Source: Sesamum alatum
Taxonomy: Eukaryota > Streptophyta > Magnoliopsida > Lamiales > Pedaliaceae
Reading direction: 5' to 3'
Length of the DNA: 64,000 nucleotides
Assembly (NCBI GenBank): GCA_034509735.1
Contig: JACGWO010000005.1
Span: 21,880,383 to 21,944,382 of the forward strand
Every line of letters starts with the position of its first letter. Position 1 is the first letter of the stretch. Positions 37,936 to 47,116 of this stretch are shown in pieces. Under the pieces are notes generated by a model that saw only the letters and a program-made list of their open reading frames with translations, was not told where the DNA came from and made no database searches. Both the position numbers and the translations under genes were made by a program.

Positions 37936-39652
37936 ATCTACATTAATGAAAATGTAAAGCAGAAATTAGCAGATGATGGTAACATTATTGTTCAAGTTGA
38001 AGACTTGGTCTTTTAGTCTTTAACCCTCCCACTATTTATACGAAAGTCCGCCACTCCCAAGCGGAGTTTCGGGAAACCATTTCCTAGTGGGCTTGGGATC
38101 CACAAGTGTAATCTCCATGCCCCGCTTTTACGATTCACATGAAGAAGACCTTGTGGGAGATATCCAATATCATTCTCATCCAATGAGATTCCCAAGTTAT
38201 TTTGCCTCACCTATTCGCATGGTTCCGAGGACTCCAAGCGAACCATGTTACTCAGTGTTTGGGCCCGACCCATCAACCAAATCATGCCTCAAACTGTCGC
38301 CCCCCACGACTCGTGAGACAGGGAAACAGCGAGCGCAGTCTTTTTGTTCACAATAATAGTGCAGCTTTCCCCTAGTCCAAGTGTGCCACGACTCGTGAGA
38401 CCACACTTGGGTAGTGGTAGCTTCCTCACCACATTGCTGTGGATGGAAGGCTCGGACAGACCAAAATACCATTTTGATCCAAGTCCGTTCTGGGCCTAAT
38501 ATTTAATTTGGTCCAACCAAATGAGAGTTTGTGTATGACCGAGACCTCATCACATTATGGTGTTTTAGCATGCATAAATATCCAATATTCAAAGCGATAA
38601 ATAAATACGCCGCATGCAGAAAACATAGCATACCCCTGTTAGGATGATCACAAGCCCAACCTATGCGACCCACTGAGCCCGCAGTGAGTCTATGGTCTGT
38701 CTAGGGTGGTCCTAAATTATTACAATAATAATAAACCCATTGTCATTCCAATGGGCCTTGAAGTGCTTCTTGTTTTCATGCCTTGATGCTCCTCCTTGAG
38801 GTCTCCGACTCCAATTGCTTGTTAAAATTGAAACCTCACCAATCCTATCTACTCTCATTACAACTGAAAGTAATACATTGGTAATAAGGAAAACAAGCCT
38901 TAACATCATGAGGCTGAAAATACGGGAGATGATAGTCCCAAGAACAAGAGGCACGCAGGCCCCACCCAACAGAAAATAAATAAACATTCATTCATCCATA
39001 CACAAGGTCTAGGGCTTTGTGATCATCCCATGTTGATTCCATCAACTCACATAACATAATTATTCCAAATAATCATGCATAAATAACCAATGGATATTCC
39101 AAATATCCAAGTGATGTCCAACATCACAAAAAACATAAATATATAAATAATATGCAAAATTCAAATTTTAAATTTAATGGACATTTTACACAATGCATCC
39201 AATGCATGTATTAATCCCAAATTAATTAAGCAAATTTAATTCAAGGAATAATCCAATTATCCCAAAATCAAAAAATGCAAAATTAAATATATTTCAGAAT
39301 ATTGTGCAGAAAAATACAGAAAATCGAATTTTCCGGAAAAAGTCGAAAAACGGCACAAAACGGCCCAGCCGTTGTGTTGGCCGGCCGCCCGCGCGCACAG
39401 GGCAGCGCGCGCGCTGTGCCGCGCGCTGGCTCTCGGCCAGCAGCGGCCGGCTGCCCACAGCGCGCGCGCGCGCCTGTGCGCAGCGTCAAAAGTCCAATCT
39501 AACAAAATTAAGCATGCCAAAAGTCCATTAAATCCAAACAATTGAATCATCATATTATTCACATATTTATGTAATCTAACATGCCAATAAAGCCATTTAA
39601 AAGCAAGTAGATCATGCCAAAACACATAGATCTATGCCCCTTACATCGAACC
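37936..39652 (-). other. B3 leader with three hairpins, TATA and short GC tract
   Basis: No gene is seen. Hairpins on the minus strand: SL1 (38667-38690; GACTCACTG, loop CGGGCT, CAGTGGGTC), SL2 (38377-38410; nine perfect pairs, CCAAGTGTG with CACACTTGG, around the CACGAGTCGTGG loop) and SL3 (loop 38304-38317). TATAAATA is at 38040-38033. A short GC-rich tract (39361-39485) replaces the 600-base tract of family A. The remainder is AT-rich, with repeated GCATGC/ATGCATG words. Confidence 0.75.
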
Positions 39653-39666
39653 GGGCTCTGATACCA
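39653..39666 (-). promoter_or_regulatory. B3 primer-binding site, tRNA-iMet
   Basis: TGGTATCAGAGCCC on the minus strand begins two bases inside the LTR. It is the same primer site as family A. Confidence 0.92.
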
Positions 39667-39668
39667 CT

Positions 39669-41389
39669 TGAAGGACAAGCGGATCCGCCCGGGAGCGCGA
39701 GCGGAAGCGAGAAAGCGTGGAAAGTGCGTAAATTTAAAATAAAATTCAAAATACGCGAATCCCAAGGGGTGTACCCTTGGGTGCTCAACCGGGCGTTCGA
39801 TGTAGGATGTGTAAATATTAAAACATATATTTAAACACATAGGGCATAGATATATAAATGGAATCAATCAAAGCGTAATAAACCGTTACCTTTGATTGTT
39901 TAGCGTATGCTCCCGGCTACTAGCGTTGTTCCTTCTCCGGAATGCTCACGAAATCCAAACGTATGGATTCTCCAAAGGTGATCCACACCACACCGGAAGA
40001 AACACACGTTCTTCTTGCTAGAAAAGAACGGGTTTAGGAAGGAATCGGTTTAAGAGAAGAACACTATGAATTAGTGTTCTCTTAAACTTACTTTGTTCTT
40101 CTTCTTGATTCAAAAATCAAGTGAAGAACACAAGTGTAAGAGAGGGAGGGAGCACGAAAATTGAGAGAGAGGAGAGGATTTTTTGTCTTCTCTTTTTCCT
40201 AGAAAAAGATGAATAATGAATCACTTATGCTAGGTGTTGTATATTCTAATATATATATACATAATTAATGTGATTATTGGAATGTGTTTAGGTTCATCCA
40301 AGGATGTCTAGATTCATTCCAATCAATCACCATCAATTCTTCAATCAAGCCTACCAAAATTTATGGTATGATCAAATCATACCAAAAGGGAAGAGCTTGA
40401 TTGGAGTTGATTTGTCTCTTTCCAAAAGAGACAAGTCAACATACCACCTAGCATGAAACATGGCTGATTTTGCTTCCTCCAAGGGAGCATGTCGGCTATG
40501 TTTAATTAAGGGAAGAAGTCCAACTTCTTCCTATTCCAAATTAGGAATTATTTCTCCTCTCGGGTATAATTTAACGGACCGGGTTTTATCGTAATCCAAT
40601 TACGACGAACCCAATATTAAAATCCAATTTAATGTCCACTTAAATTATTCCCGTTGATCTTTTAATCCAATTAAAAGATCCAACGTCTCAAACATCTCAA
40701 CTTTCCATATTTAATCAAAAATCCAATTTACTGATTAAATGAAAGCCCGATACAATATCGGCCCGTCCATCCAATGGACTTTCCCTTAAGTAATCCAATT
40801 ACTTATTTTATCCTTCGAGATTGACTCCAAGTCGATCTCTCAACCTCCTCGGTGATTTGTGTGTGACCCTTTAGGTTCACCCTCAGCTAGACTTGGGCCC
40901 GTGTCCCACAAGGGCCCGTTACCATGGGTGGCCATCTAGCAACGGTCCATGGCACTAGAGACTAGGTGAATTGGCATGAACATTTAGGCGCCGATTCCGT
41001 ACGGGTACGATCCTTCCGTCTACCGTCTCCCGGCCTTAGTCTAGGGTATGGAATTGGGCGTCGGTTCCCATCCTTGACTAGGCATCTATGCTTAATACTC
41101 GAGACCACGTATGCTTCATTGCGTCGACACAGGAAACCATTCCCTGTTCGACCAACCACTGTGGCCACAGCTTCAAAACAGCATGAACGTGTCTCCGAGT
41201 GCATAGGAGATACCTCTGTCACATACTGACAGGGGGGCGGATCCTCTTCTTGGAATCCACCGTCCTCGCTACACATTCCGACTGCACTGGACAAGGCTTA
41301 TAATGATCATCTTACAGAATGATCACCTCTCGCCAGATCCAAGATACAGCCGTCCTGTGCACGTGACTGCCATGATTCCTCAAGTCTGA
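39669..41389 (-). mobile_element. B3 5' LTR, truncated
   Basis: It matches 32128-33848 of the 3' LTR, then at CAAGTCTGA (41381-41389) switches to A LTR sequence (GAACCTAAAGAGTC) in the other orientation, with TGA shared at the join. About 510 bases of U3 are missing. Confidence 0.92.
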
Positions 41390-42397
41390 ACCTAAAGAGT
41401 CACACACTATCCACACACATTTAGATATTTAATTAGGAATTAAATATTGGAGTGAAGGAATGATTAAATTGGATTTAATCGGGTCCTTTATTTTTCTTGG
41501 AGAAATAATTCCTTCTATTAGATATAAGGAATTAAATTGATAAATTAGATTTATCAAAGGGATTTATTTAATGGGCTTAAATAATATTTATATTTATTTT
41601 AGCCTCTTGGAAATATTTAAATAGGTTTTAAATATTCCATTAAATTAAATTAAATCAACGGTTGAGATCAATGGGAGAGATGGATGGCTAGGATTGTTTT
41701 GACTAGGTCAAAACACTACTTTGACTAGGACTTTGACTAGGTCAAAATCCTAGTCAAAATAGAGTTCTTGAAAGAGGAGTTTAAAGAGGATTAGACTCCT
41801 CTTTCTATATAAACCCCTAGCATCCTACAAGTTGAAGGATGATGAAATTCCAACACACACAACACACACACACAACTCGGCTCTCTCTCCCTCCATCTCG
41901 TCCGCCCCTCTCTCTCTCACACACTCCAAGAAAATTATTTTTCTTTGTTCTCTTGTTCTTGGAACATTAGAACTTGATGAATCAATACCGTTAATTCATA
42001 ACGTGTTGTTGATTCATCCACTCCAAAATATAAACTTGTTCGTTGCTAGCACGACGTGCAAGATACGTGGGTGGATCGTGTGTCACGATTTGGAGGGTCT
42101 CAAGAACGAGATCTTGGTGCAAAACGGGGAACAACGCGTGTAGCCGTTGAAGACGAAAACGACAACGGGTAGGTCTCGTTTATGATTTTCGTCCCTTTTA
42201 ATTTTCTACCCTATGGCCTCCATGATTCTTTTTATGTTTTATTATTCATGAGATACACCGAACACCCGGGAATTTCAAAGGCACACCCTTTGAAACGTGT
42301 TCTTTAATTTAAAGCATGTTTAAATTCCGTATTTATTTTTAATTATACCGCGCTTCCGCATTCGCGCTTTTCCCGGGACGATCCACAATTCCTTTCA
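41387..42397 (+). mobile_element. A4 5' LTR, inner part
   Basis: It matches 49732-50738 of the A4 3' LTR closely. It contains the W-box cluster near 41697-41760, TATATAAA at 41806-41813, the CA/CT-rich start and the terminal TTTCA. Its first ~440 bases repeat 31680-32127. Confidence 0.93.
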
Positions 42398-42398
42398 G

Positions 42399-42412
42399 TG
42401 GTATCAGAGCCC
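42399..42412 (+). promoter_or_regulatory. A4 primer-binding site, tRNA-iMet
   Basis: TGGTATCAGAGCCC lies one base after the LTR end, intact. Confidence 0.93.
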
Positions 42413-42607
42413 GGATCGGTGTATAGGCCTAGGGTTTATGTACGTTTTTAAGCATGAAACGTGATTTAGCATGTTTTAATTGAATCTTGATTTTCTTGAT
42501 TATTAAAGCATGTTGTTTTTATTGCTTTTTAATTCGTGTGAAATTCTGAATGTTGGTATTTTTCTATTTTTTCTTGGGAAACGGGGGTAAATTGAACTGA
42601 AAACGAG

Positions 42608-43150
42608 AAACGCCACAGCCGGTCAGCCGGGAAGGCTGGTGGCGCGCAGCCGAGCGCTGCCGGCAGGGCAGACGCGCGCAGGCAAGGGTAGCCTGCGCGC
42701 GGCCGCCCAGCCGGTCGCGCAGGGGCAGCGCGCAGCCAGGATGGCTGCGCGCGGGCAGACGAGGGGTGTCTGCGCGCGCGCGCGCGCAAGGCTGTCGGGC
42801 GGAGAGCCCGCGCGCGGACGGCACCAGGCGCGCTGCCAGGCGCGCGCGCACGCAGACGGAGGCGTCTGCGCGCGCGCGCCCGGCGGGCGTGCCCAGTGCG
42901 CGTCTGCGCGCGTGCACTGCACACAGCGGCAGGCACGCGACTGGCGACCAGCAGGCCGGCGCGCGCGAGGCAGAGGAGCCTGCGCGCGCGACGGCCTGCC
43001 GGAACACCAGGCCGCGCAGCGCGCTGCCGGCCAGGCGCGCGCGCCCGGCCAGGCAGTGCCTGCGCGCGCGCAGGGGCGGCAGGCTGGGCCTGCTGCCCTG
43101 CGCGCACGGCCGGCCGGCTGCTGCCGTGGCGGCGGCCGGTGGCTGCTGCA
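42608..43150 (+). repeat. A4 leader array of short GC hairpins
   Basis: Perfect stems visible include 42676-42698 (8 pairs, 7-base loop), 42728-42752 (11 pairs, loop GGA), 42755-42773 (6 pairs), 42851-42870 (8 pairs, loop GAGG), 43050-43062 (5 pairs, loop AGT) and 43079-43093 (6 pairs, loop TGG), with GCGCGC linkers. The surrounding leader is AT-rich, so the change in composition is abrupt. Confidence 0.85.
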
Positions 43151-43151
43151 G

Positions 43152-43171
43152 CTAGGGTTTTGAAACCCTAG
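43152..43171 (+). promoter_or_regulatory. Inverted telo-box pair
   Basis: CTAGGGTTT and AAACCCTAG face each other across two bases. AAACCCTA is the plant telo-box bound by telomere-repeat-binding factors. The same palindrome ends the GC tract in A1 and A3, and a single telo-box lies just after the primer site. A functional role is not shown by sequence alone. Confidence 0.5.
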
Positions 43172-43878
43172 TATTATTTTATTCTTTTATTTACTTTTCA
43201 GTTTTAATTTTGAATTAATTCTGAAAATTCGTTTTTGGGTTCAATTTTGCCTAAATTCCTAAAGACATTATTTTAGGAGTAAAATAAATTGGATTTGGAA
43301 TCCCGGGGTTATTTTACTTAAAATAATGAGGAAAGGTTTTCCTAAACGAGAAAAAATATTATTACCAATATTTGTGTTTTATTCTTCACACGTTGCGCAC
43401 ATGATCATTTATTTCTATTTTGGATTATTATGATTGGAAATCATGAATTATTGGTATATTGTAATTATGTGATTGGATCATGTGATTATGTGTGTTGGAT
43501 GGAAATGGATGATCACGAGCCCTAGACCGGATGTATGGTTTAATTTTCTGTTGGGCCTGTGTGCCTCTTTAACTGCTTTCTCCTTCTCTGTTTCTACTGC
43601 CTTGGAATAATAAGGCTTTCTACCTCCCTCCTTATGTACTCCCCCCGGGTTTTCGCTGGGGTTTCTCTTTTTATAATGTAATGAGAGTAGACTAGGAGTG
43701 AGGTTTCCATTTTTTGTAATTGGTGGAGTAGAAGGAAGGACCACATGGAGAGCCCAGACCGGAGGTCCCTTGGAGTTTTCCATGAAGTAAAGAAAGAGAA
43801 AAGAGACCAAGGCCCATCAGCATGATGATTGGGTTACTATTATTGTAATAGTATAGGACTAACCCTAGATTGACCATA

Positions 43879-43902
43879 GATCCACTGCGGGCTCAGTGGA
43901 TC
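43879..43902 (+). promoter_or_regulatory. Leader hairpin SL1 (loop CGGGCU)
   Basis: Nine pairs, GATCCACTG with CAGTGGATC, enclose CGGGCT. A1 and A3 have the same stem. B2 (53162-53185) and B3 (38667-38690) have GACTCACTG with CAGTGGGTC: one U-A pair becomes C-G and one C-G becomes U-G, with the loop unchanged. Confidence 0.7.
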
Positions 43903-44193
43903 GCATAGGATTCGGGCTCGTGATCATCCAACAGGGGCGTGCTAGGCTTTAATTTTGCATGTGGTTATTATGATGGATGAATGGCTTTTATTTATCATAT
44001 AACTGCTATGGATGGATTTTATTTATGCATTATGGATGAATGTATGGATATATTATGAGATCTCGGTCATTCACTACTCCTCACATTGGTTGGACCAATG
44101 TTGAAATATTAGACCCTAGATAAAGTGGACATGAACTCTAGGAGTTTGTCCATGCCTTCCAATCCATGGCACAGTGAGGAAGCTGTTTTAGGT

Positions 44194-44229
44194 CAATAGC
44201 GTGGTCTCACGAGTCGTGGCACGTTATTG
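44194..44229 (+). promoter_or_regulatory. Leader hairpin SL2
   Basis: Ten pairs, CAATAGCGTG with CACGTTATTG (one G-U), enclose the 16-base GTCTCACGAGTCGTGG. Family B keeps the loop but replaces the stem by CCAAGTGTG and CACACTTGG. The loop core CACGAGTCGTG is self-complementary apart from its centre. Confidence 0.7.
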
Positions 44230-44267
44230 TACTTAAAAGAAGCTGCACTGTGTCATGAACGAAAAAT

Positions 44268-44310
44268 GGGCTGCTGTTACCTGTCTCACGAGTCGTGGGG
44301 GTACTAGTGG
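44268..44310 (+). promoter_or_regulatory. Leader hairpin SL3, second copy of the SL2 loop
   Basis: CTCACGAGTCGTGG (44285-44298) repeats the SL2 loop 79 bases later, flanked by GTTACC and GGTAC that pair with one mismatch. In A5 the same stem is 11 pairs (61054-61064 with 61083-61093), and in A' nine. Confidence 0.6.
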
Positions 44311-44561
44311 GTCCATGGCTCGGTCGATTGGGTCGGGTCTAACGCCCAATTAGCATGATTCGCTTGGAGTCCTCGGGATCATGCGAAAGGGTGAGGCAAT
44401 AATCTTGGAAATCTCGTGGAACGAGAATGGTGTGGAATACCTCCCACAGGATCTTTTCCATGCGAATCGTAAAAGCGGGGTATGGGAAAAATCTCTGTGG
44501 ATCCCAAGCCCACTAGGAAAGGATTTCCCCGAAAATCACGTTTGAGAGTACCGTGTTTTCG

Positions 44562-44570
44562 TATAAATAG
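44562..44570 (+). promoter_or_regulatory. TATAAATAG just upstream of gag
   Basis: The sequence lies 105-113 bases before the gag ATG and is kept in A' (4446-4454), A1 (11541-11534), A5 (60803-60796), B2 (52536-52529) and B3 (38040-38033). Start of transcription ~30 bases downstream would fall after the upstream ATG at 44583, giving a short leader for gag. Promoter use is inference. Confidence 0.4.
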
Positions 44571-44582
44571 TGGGAGGATTAA

Positions 44583-44660
44583 ATGACTAAAGACCAAGCA
44601 TTTAATTATTTCATCAAACCACCGTCTTTATTTTCTGCTGATCGCGCGTTGTTTTTCTAA
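44583..44660 (+). CDS. 25-codon upstream reading frame before gag
   Basis: ATG to TAA encodes a short peptide starting MTKDQAFNYF and ends 14 bases before the gag ATG. Its start is kept in A' (MTKVQAFNF) and A5 (MTKDHAFNYF), where lesions run it further. Family B lacks the ATG. It may limit gag translation from the full-length RNA; there is no evidence the peptide itself has a function. Confidence 0.3.
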   Translation: MTKDQAFNYFIKPPSLFSADRALFF

Positions 44661-44674
44661 ATGTAGATTTTAAA

Positions 44675-45551
44675 ATGTCTAAGAACCCACTATCAACCAT
44701 TCTTGAGACAAACAAATTCAATGGAACAAATTACAACGACTGGTTGCGCAATCTCAGGATAGTCCTAGATTACGAGAACCAAGGCTACGTCATGGACGAG
44801 CCTCTCCCTAGGACCTTACCAGAAGGATCCACGCCAGAAGAACGTGAGACGTTCGAGACTTGGCATAAGGATAAACCGGAAGGTCCGTAGCGTCATACTT
44901 GCTTCGATGACCAATGAGATTCAGAAGCAATATGAAAGGCTAGACGATGTCCCTTCCATTATGGCTCGCCTTAAGGATTGCTATGCAGTCCCGGACCGGC
45001 ATACTAGGTATGTCGCGACCAAGGCGTTCTTTGGAACTAAAATGACAGAAGGATCCTCTGTACAAGAGCATGGGGTTAAAATGCTTACCCTAGTGGAAAA
45101 GCTCGAGGATCTAAAGGCAGGTCTCGATAACGAAACGTACATAGATGTGATCCTTCAGTCACTCCCACCCTCCTTCGACCAATTTATCGTCAACTATATA
45201 ACATTGAATACACTTGAGAAGGGCATTCATGAGTTTGATCAATATGTTGGTGCAATACGAGGCAACGACTAAGAAGTCCACGCCTTCGGTATTGTTTGGA
45301 GGTGCTTCAACTTCCAAGACGAAAGGCAAGGGTGCCGGACGTTGGAAAAAGAAGAAGGGGAAGGGAAAAGCCGTCATAGCAGCTACGAACACTCAGAGTG
45401 TTCCCATTGCCAAAGAGGGGAAAGGCAAAGGAAAGGGAAAGGTTGTCTCCAAGCAACAGTCAAAGGCATATGACATATGTATCAACTGCCGTGAGAAAGG
45501 GCATTGGAAGAGAGAGTGCCCAAACTCTTCTCAAACCAAGGTATATTTGTG
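44675..45551 (+). pseudogene. gag: A4 gag region (single-base frameshifts)
   Basis: ATG gives MSKNPLSTILETNKFNGTNY. The copia gag core (NDWLRNLRIVLDYENQGY, QKQYERLDDVPSIMARLKDCY, LVEKLEDLKAGLDNETYIDV) is followed by a Lys/Gly-rich linker and a zinc knuckle CINCREKGHWKREC (45478-45519) that would bind the RNA genome. The frame breaks at about 44874 (AAA for AA), 45236 (TTT for TT) and 45521 (CCC for CCCC); a +3 change lies near 45200. A1 and A5 have the unshifted text at these places. Confidence 0.93.
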
Positions 45552-47116
45552 ATTGAGGTTAACATGGTCACTAATTCTGCCTCTTGGGTATTGGATACCG
45601 GCTGTGGAGCTCACATTTGCAATGATTTGCAGGTGCTGAAAAGAAGCAGAAAACTAAGTAGCGGTGACATGATCCTGAAGCTCGGAAATGGCAAGGCCAT
45701 CTCGGCAGAAGCAGTAGGATCCGCCACTTTAGTAATTAGTGATACCATTAGCATAGAATTAGAGCAGGTTTATTTTGTACCTAGTATGATTAAGAACATC
45801 ATTTCCATTCCATTGTTGGACAATAGTGGTTATGAGTTCAGAATCAATAAAAATTGCTTTTATTTGATGAGGTGTGGAATTGTTCATCTACTTGGTACAT
45901 TGCATAACGGGCTCTATATCTTGCAACAAACAAATTTCGTTCTTAACGCTCAACACAAACGGAAATTAGATAATAACGGGAACGCACGTCTGTGGCACGC
46001 TAGGCTAGGTCACATATCCCAAGATAGGATGAAAAGGTTGGTAGACTCAAAGAACCTAGAGGTTGGGGACTTGAGTGATCTACCAACTTGTGAGTCTTGT
46101 CTAAGAGGGAAAATGACCAAGAAGCCCTTTGTAGGACAAAGCAGGCTTGCCACAGGTCTGTTGGATTTGGTCCATACAGACGTATGTGGACCACTAAGGA
46201 CGCAGGCCCGAGGTGGGTTCTCCTACTTCATAACCTTCACCGATGACCATTCACGGTACGGTTATGTTTACCTGATGAGGTACAAGTCTGAAGCTCTTGA
46301 GAGGTTTAAAGAATTCAGGCTTGAAGTAGGAGAACCAGACCAACTGCAAAATTAAAGTCCTACGGTCAGACCGAGGCGGTGAATACCTTAGTGCCGAATT
46401 CCTAAATTATCTAAAAGAAAATGGTTATAATATCGGAATGGACACCTCCCGGAACACCACAGTTAAATGGCGTCTCTGAAAGGAGGAACCGAACCCTGTT
46501 GGACATGGTTCGGTCCATGATGAGTTTTACCAAATTGCCCTTATCGTTTTGGGGTTATGCATTAGAAAACGGCAGCCAAGTTGTTGAATTTGGCGCCTAC
46601 CAGTGCATTGACCCAAACGCCATATGAGATATGGCACGGCAAGCCTGCGTCCTAACAACTACTTGAAAGTGTGGGGTAGCCCCGCATACGTCAAGAGGTT
46701 AGTGGGAGATAAGCTAGAATCCAGGTCTAGCCTATGCAGGTTCGTTGGATACCCTAGAGAAACTGCGGGTTATTACTTTTATGACCCTTTGGAAACAAAA
46801 GGTATTTGTTTCAAGGAATGCAGTATTCTTGGAGCAAGGCTTCCCGGAGGATATCCAACCTGATGAGCTGATCCTTGAGGAATCAAAGTGATGGAACTCA
46901 GCCATCAGAAATAGCCGCGGAAACCTCACCAAGAGGATTCAGGATTAACGCACGGAGGGCTGACCAACCTAGAGAAGTCCAACATGCTAGCATGAAGGAC
47001 AACCTCAAGAAAGGCCAGTCCCGGCCCCTGAACCGCCGGCTCCGATACAGTCAGCGCCCACAGTCACCACTGACGTTCCCGTCCTCCGTAGGTCCACTAG
47101 AGAATCCAGACCTCCA
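45504..47116 (+). pseudogene. pol: A4 protease and integrase region (single-base frameshifts)
   Basis: The aspartic protease motif WVLDTGCGAHICND starts near 45585. Then come the pre-integrase zinc site (LWHARLGHIS near 45990 to CESCLRGKM near 46090) and the integrase D, D, E triad (HTDVCG, SDRGGEY, VSERRNR; about 46179, 46368 and 46478). Open from 45504 to 46355, it then breaks at about 46328, 46425, 46567, 46654, 46794, 46886 and 46990, each a one-base change. Integrase would insert the DNA copy; this copy cannot make it intact as read. Confidence 0.93.

Larger units (their letters stand above)
32128..41389 (-). mobile_element. B3: B-family element, 5' LTR truncated
   Basis: Its 3' LTR is 32128-34360, gag-pol 34361-37935, leader 37936-39652, PBS 39653-39666 and 5' LTR 39669-41389, all minus. 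It is the most complete B copy. The last ~510 bases of the 5' LTR and the right target duplication are missing at the junction with A LTR sequence. Confidence 0.92.
42413..44674 (+). other. A4 leader, 2.26 kb
   Basis: The order is: telo-box CCTAGGGTTTATG (near 42428), GC-rich hairpin tract (42608-43150), telo-box palindrome (43152-43171), an AT-rich middle, hairpin SL1 (43879-43902), hairpins SL2 and SL3 (44194-44229 and about 44268-44310), TATAAATAG (44562-44570) and a 25-codon upstream frame (44583-44660). The first three quarters hold no plausible gene. Confidence 0.8.
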
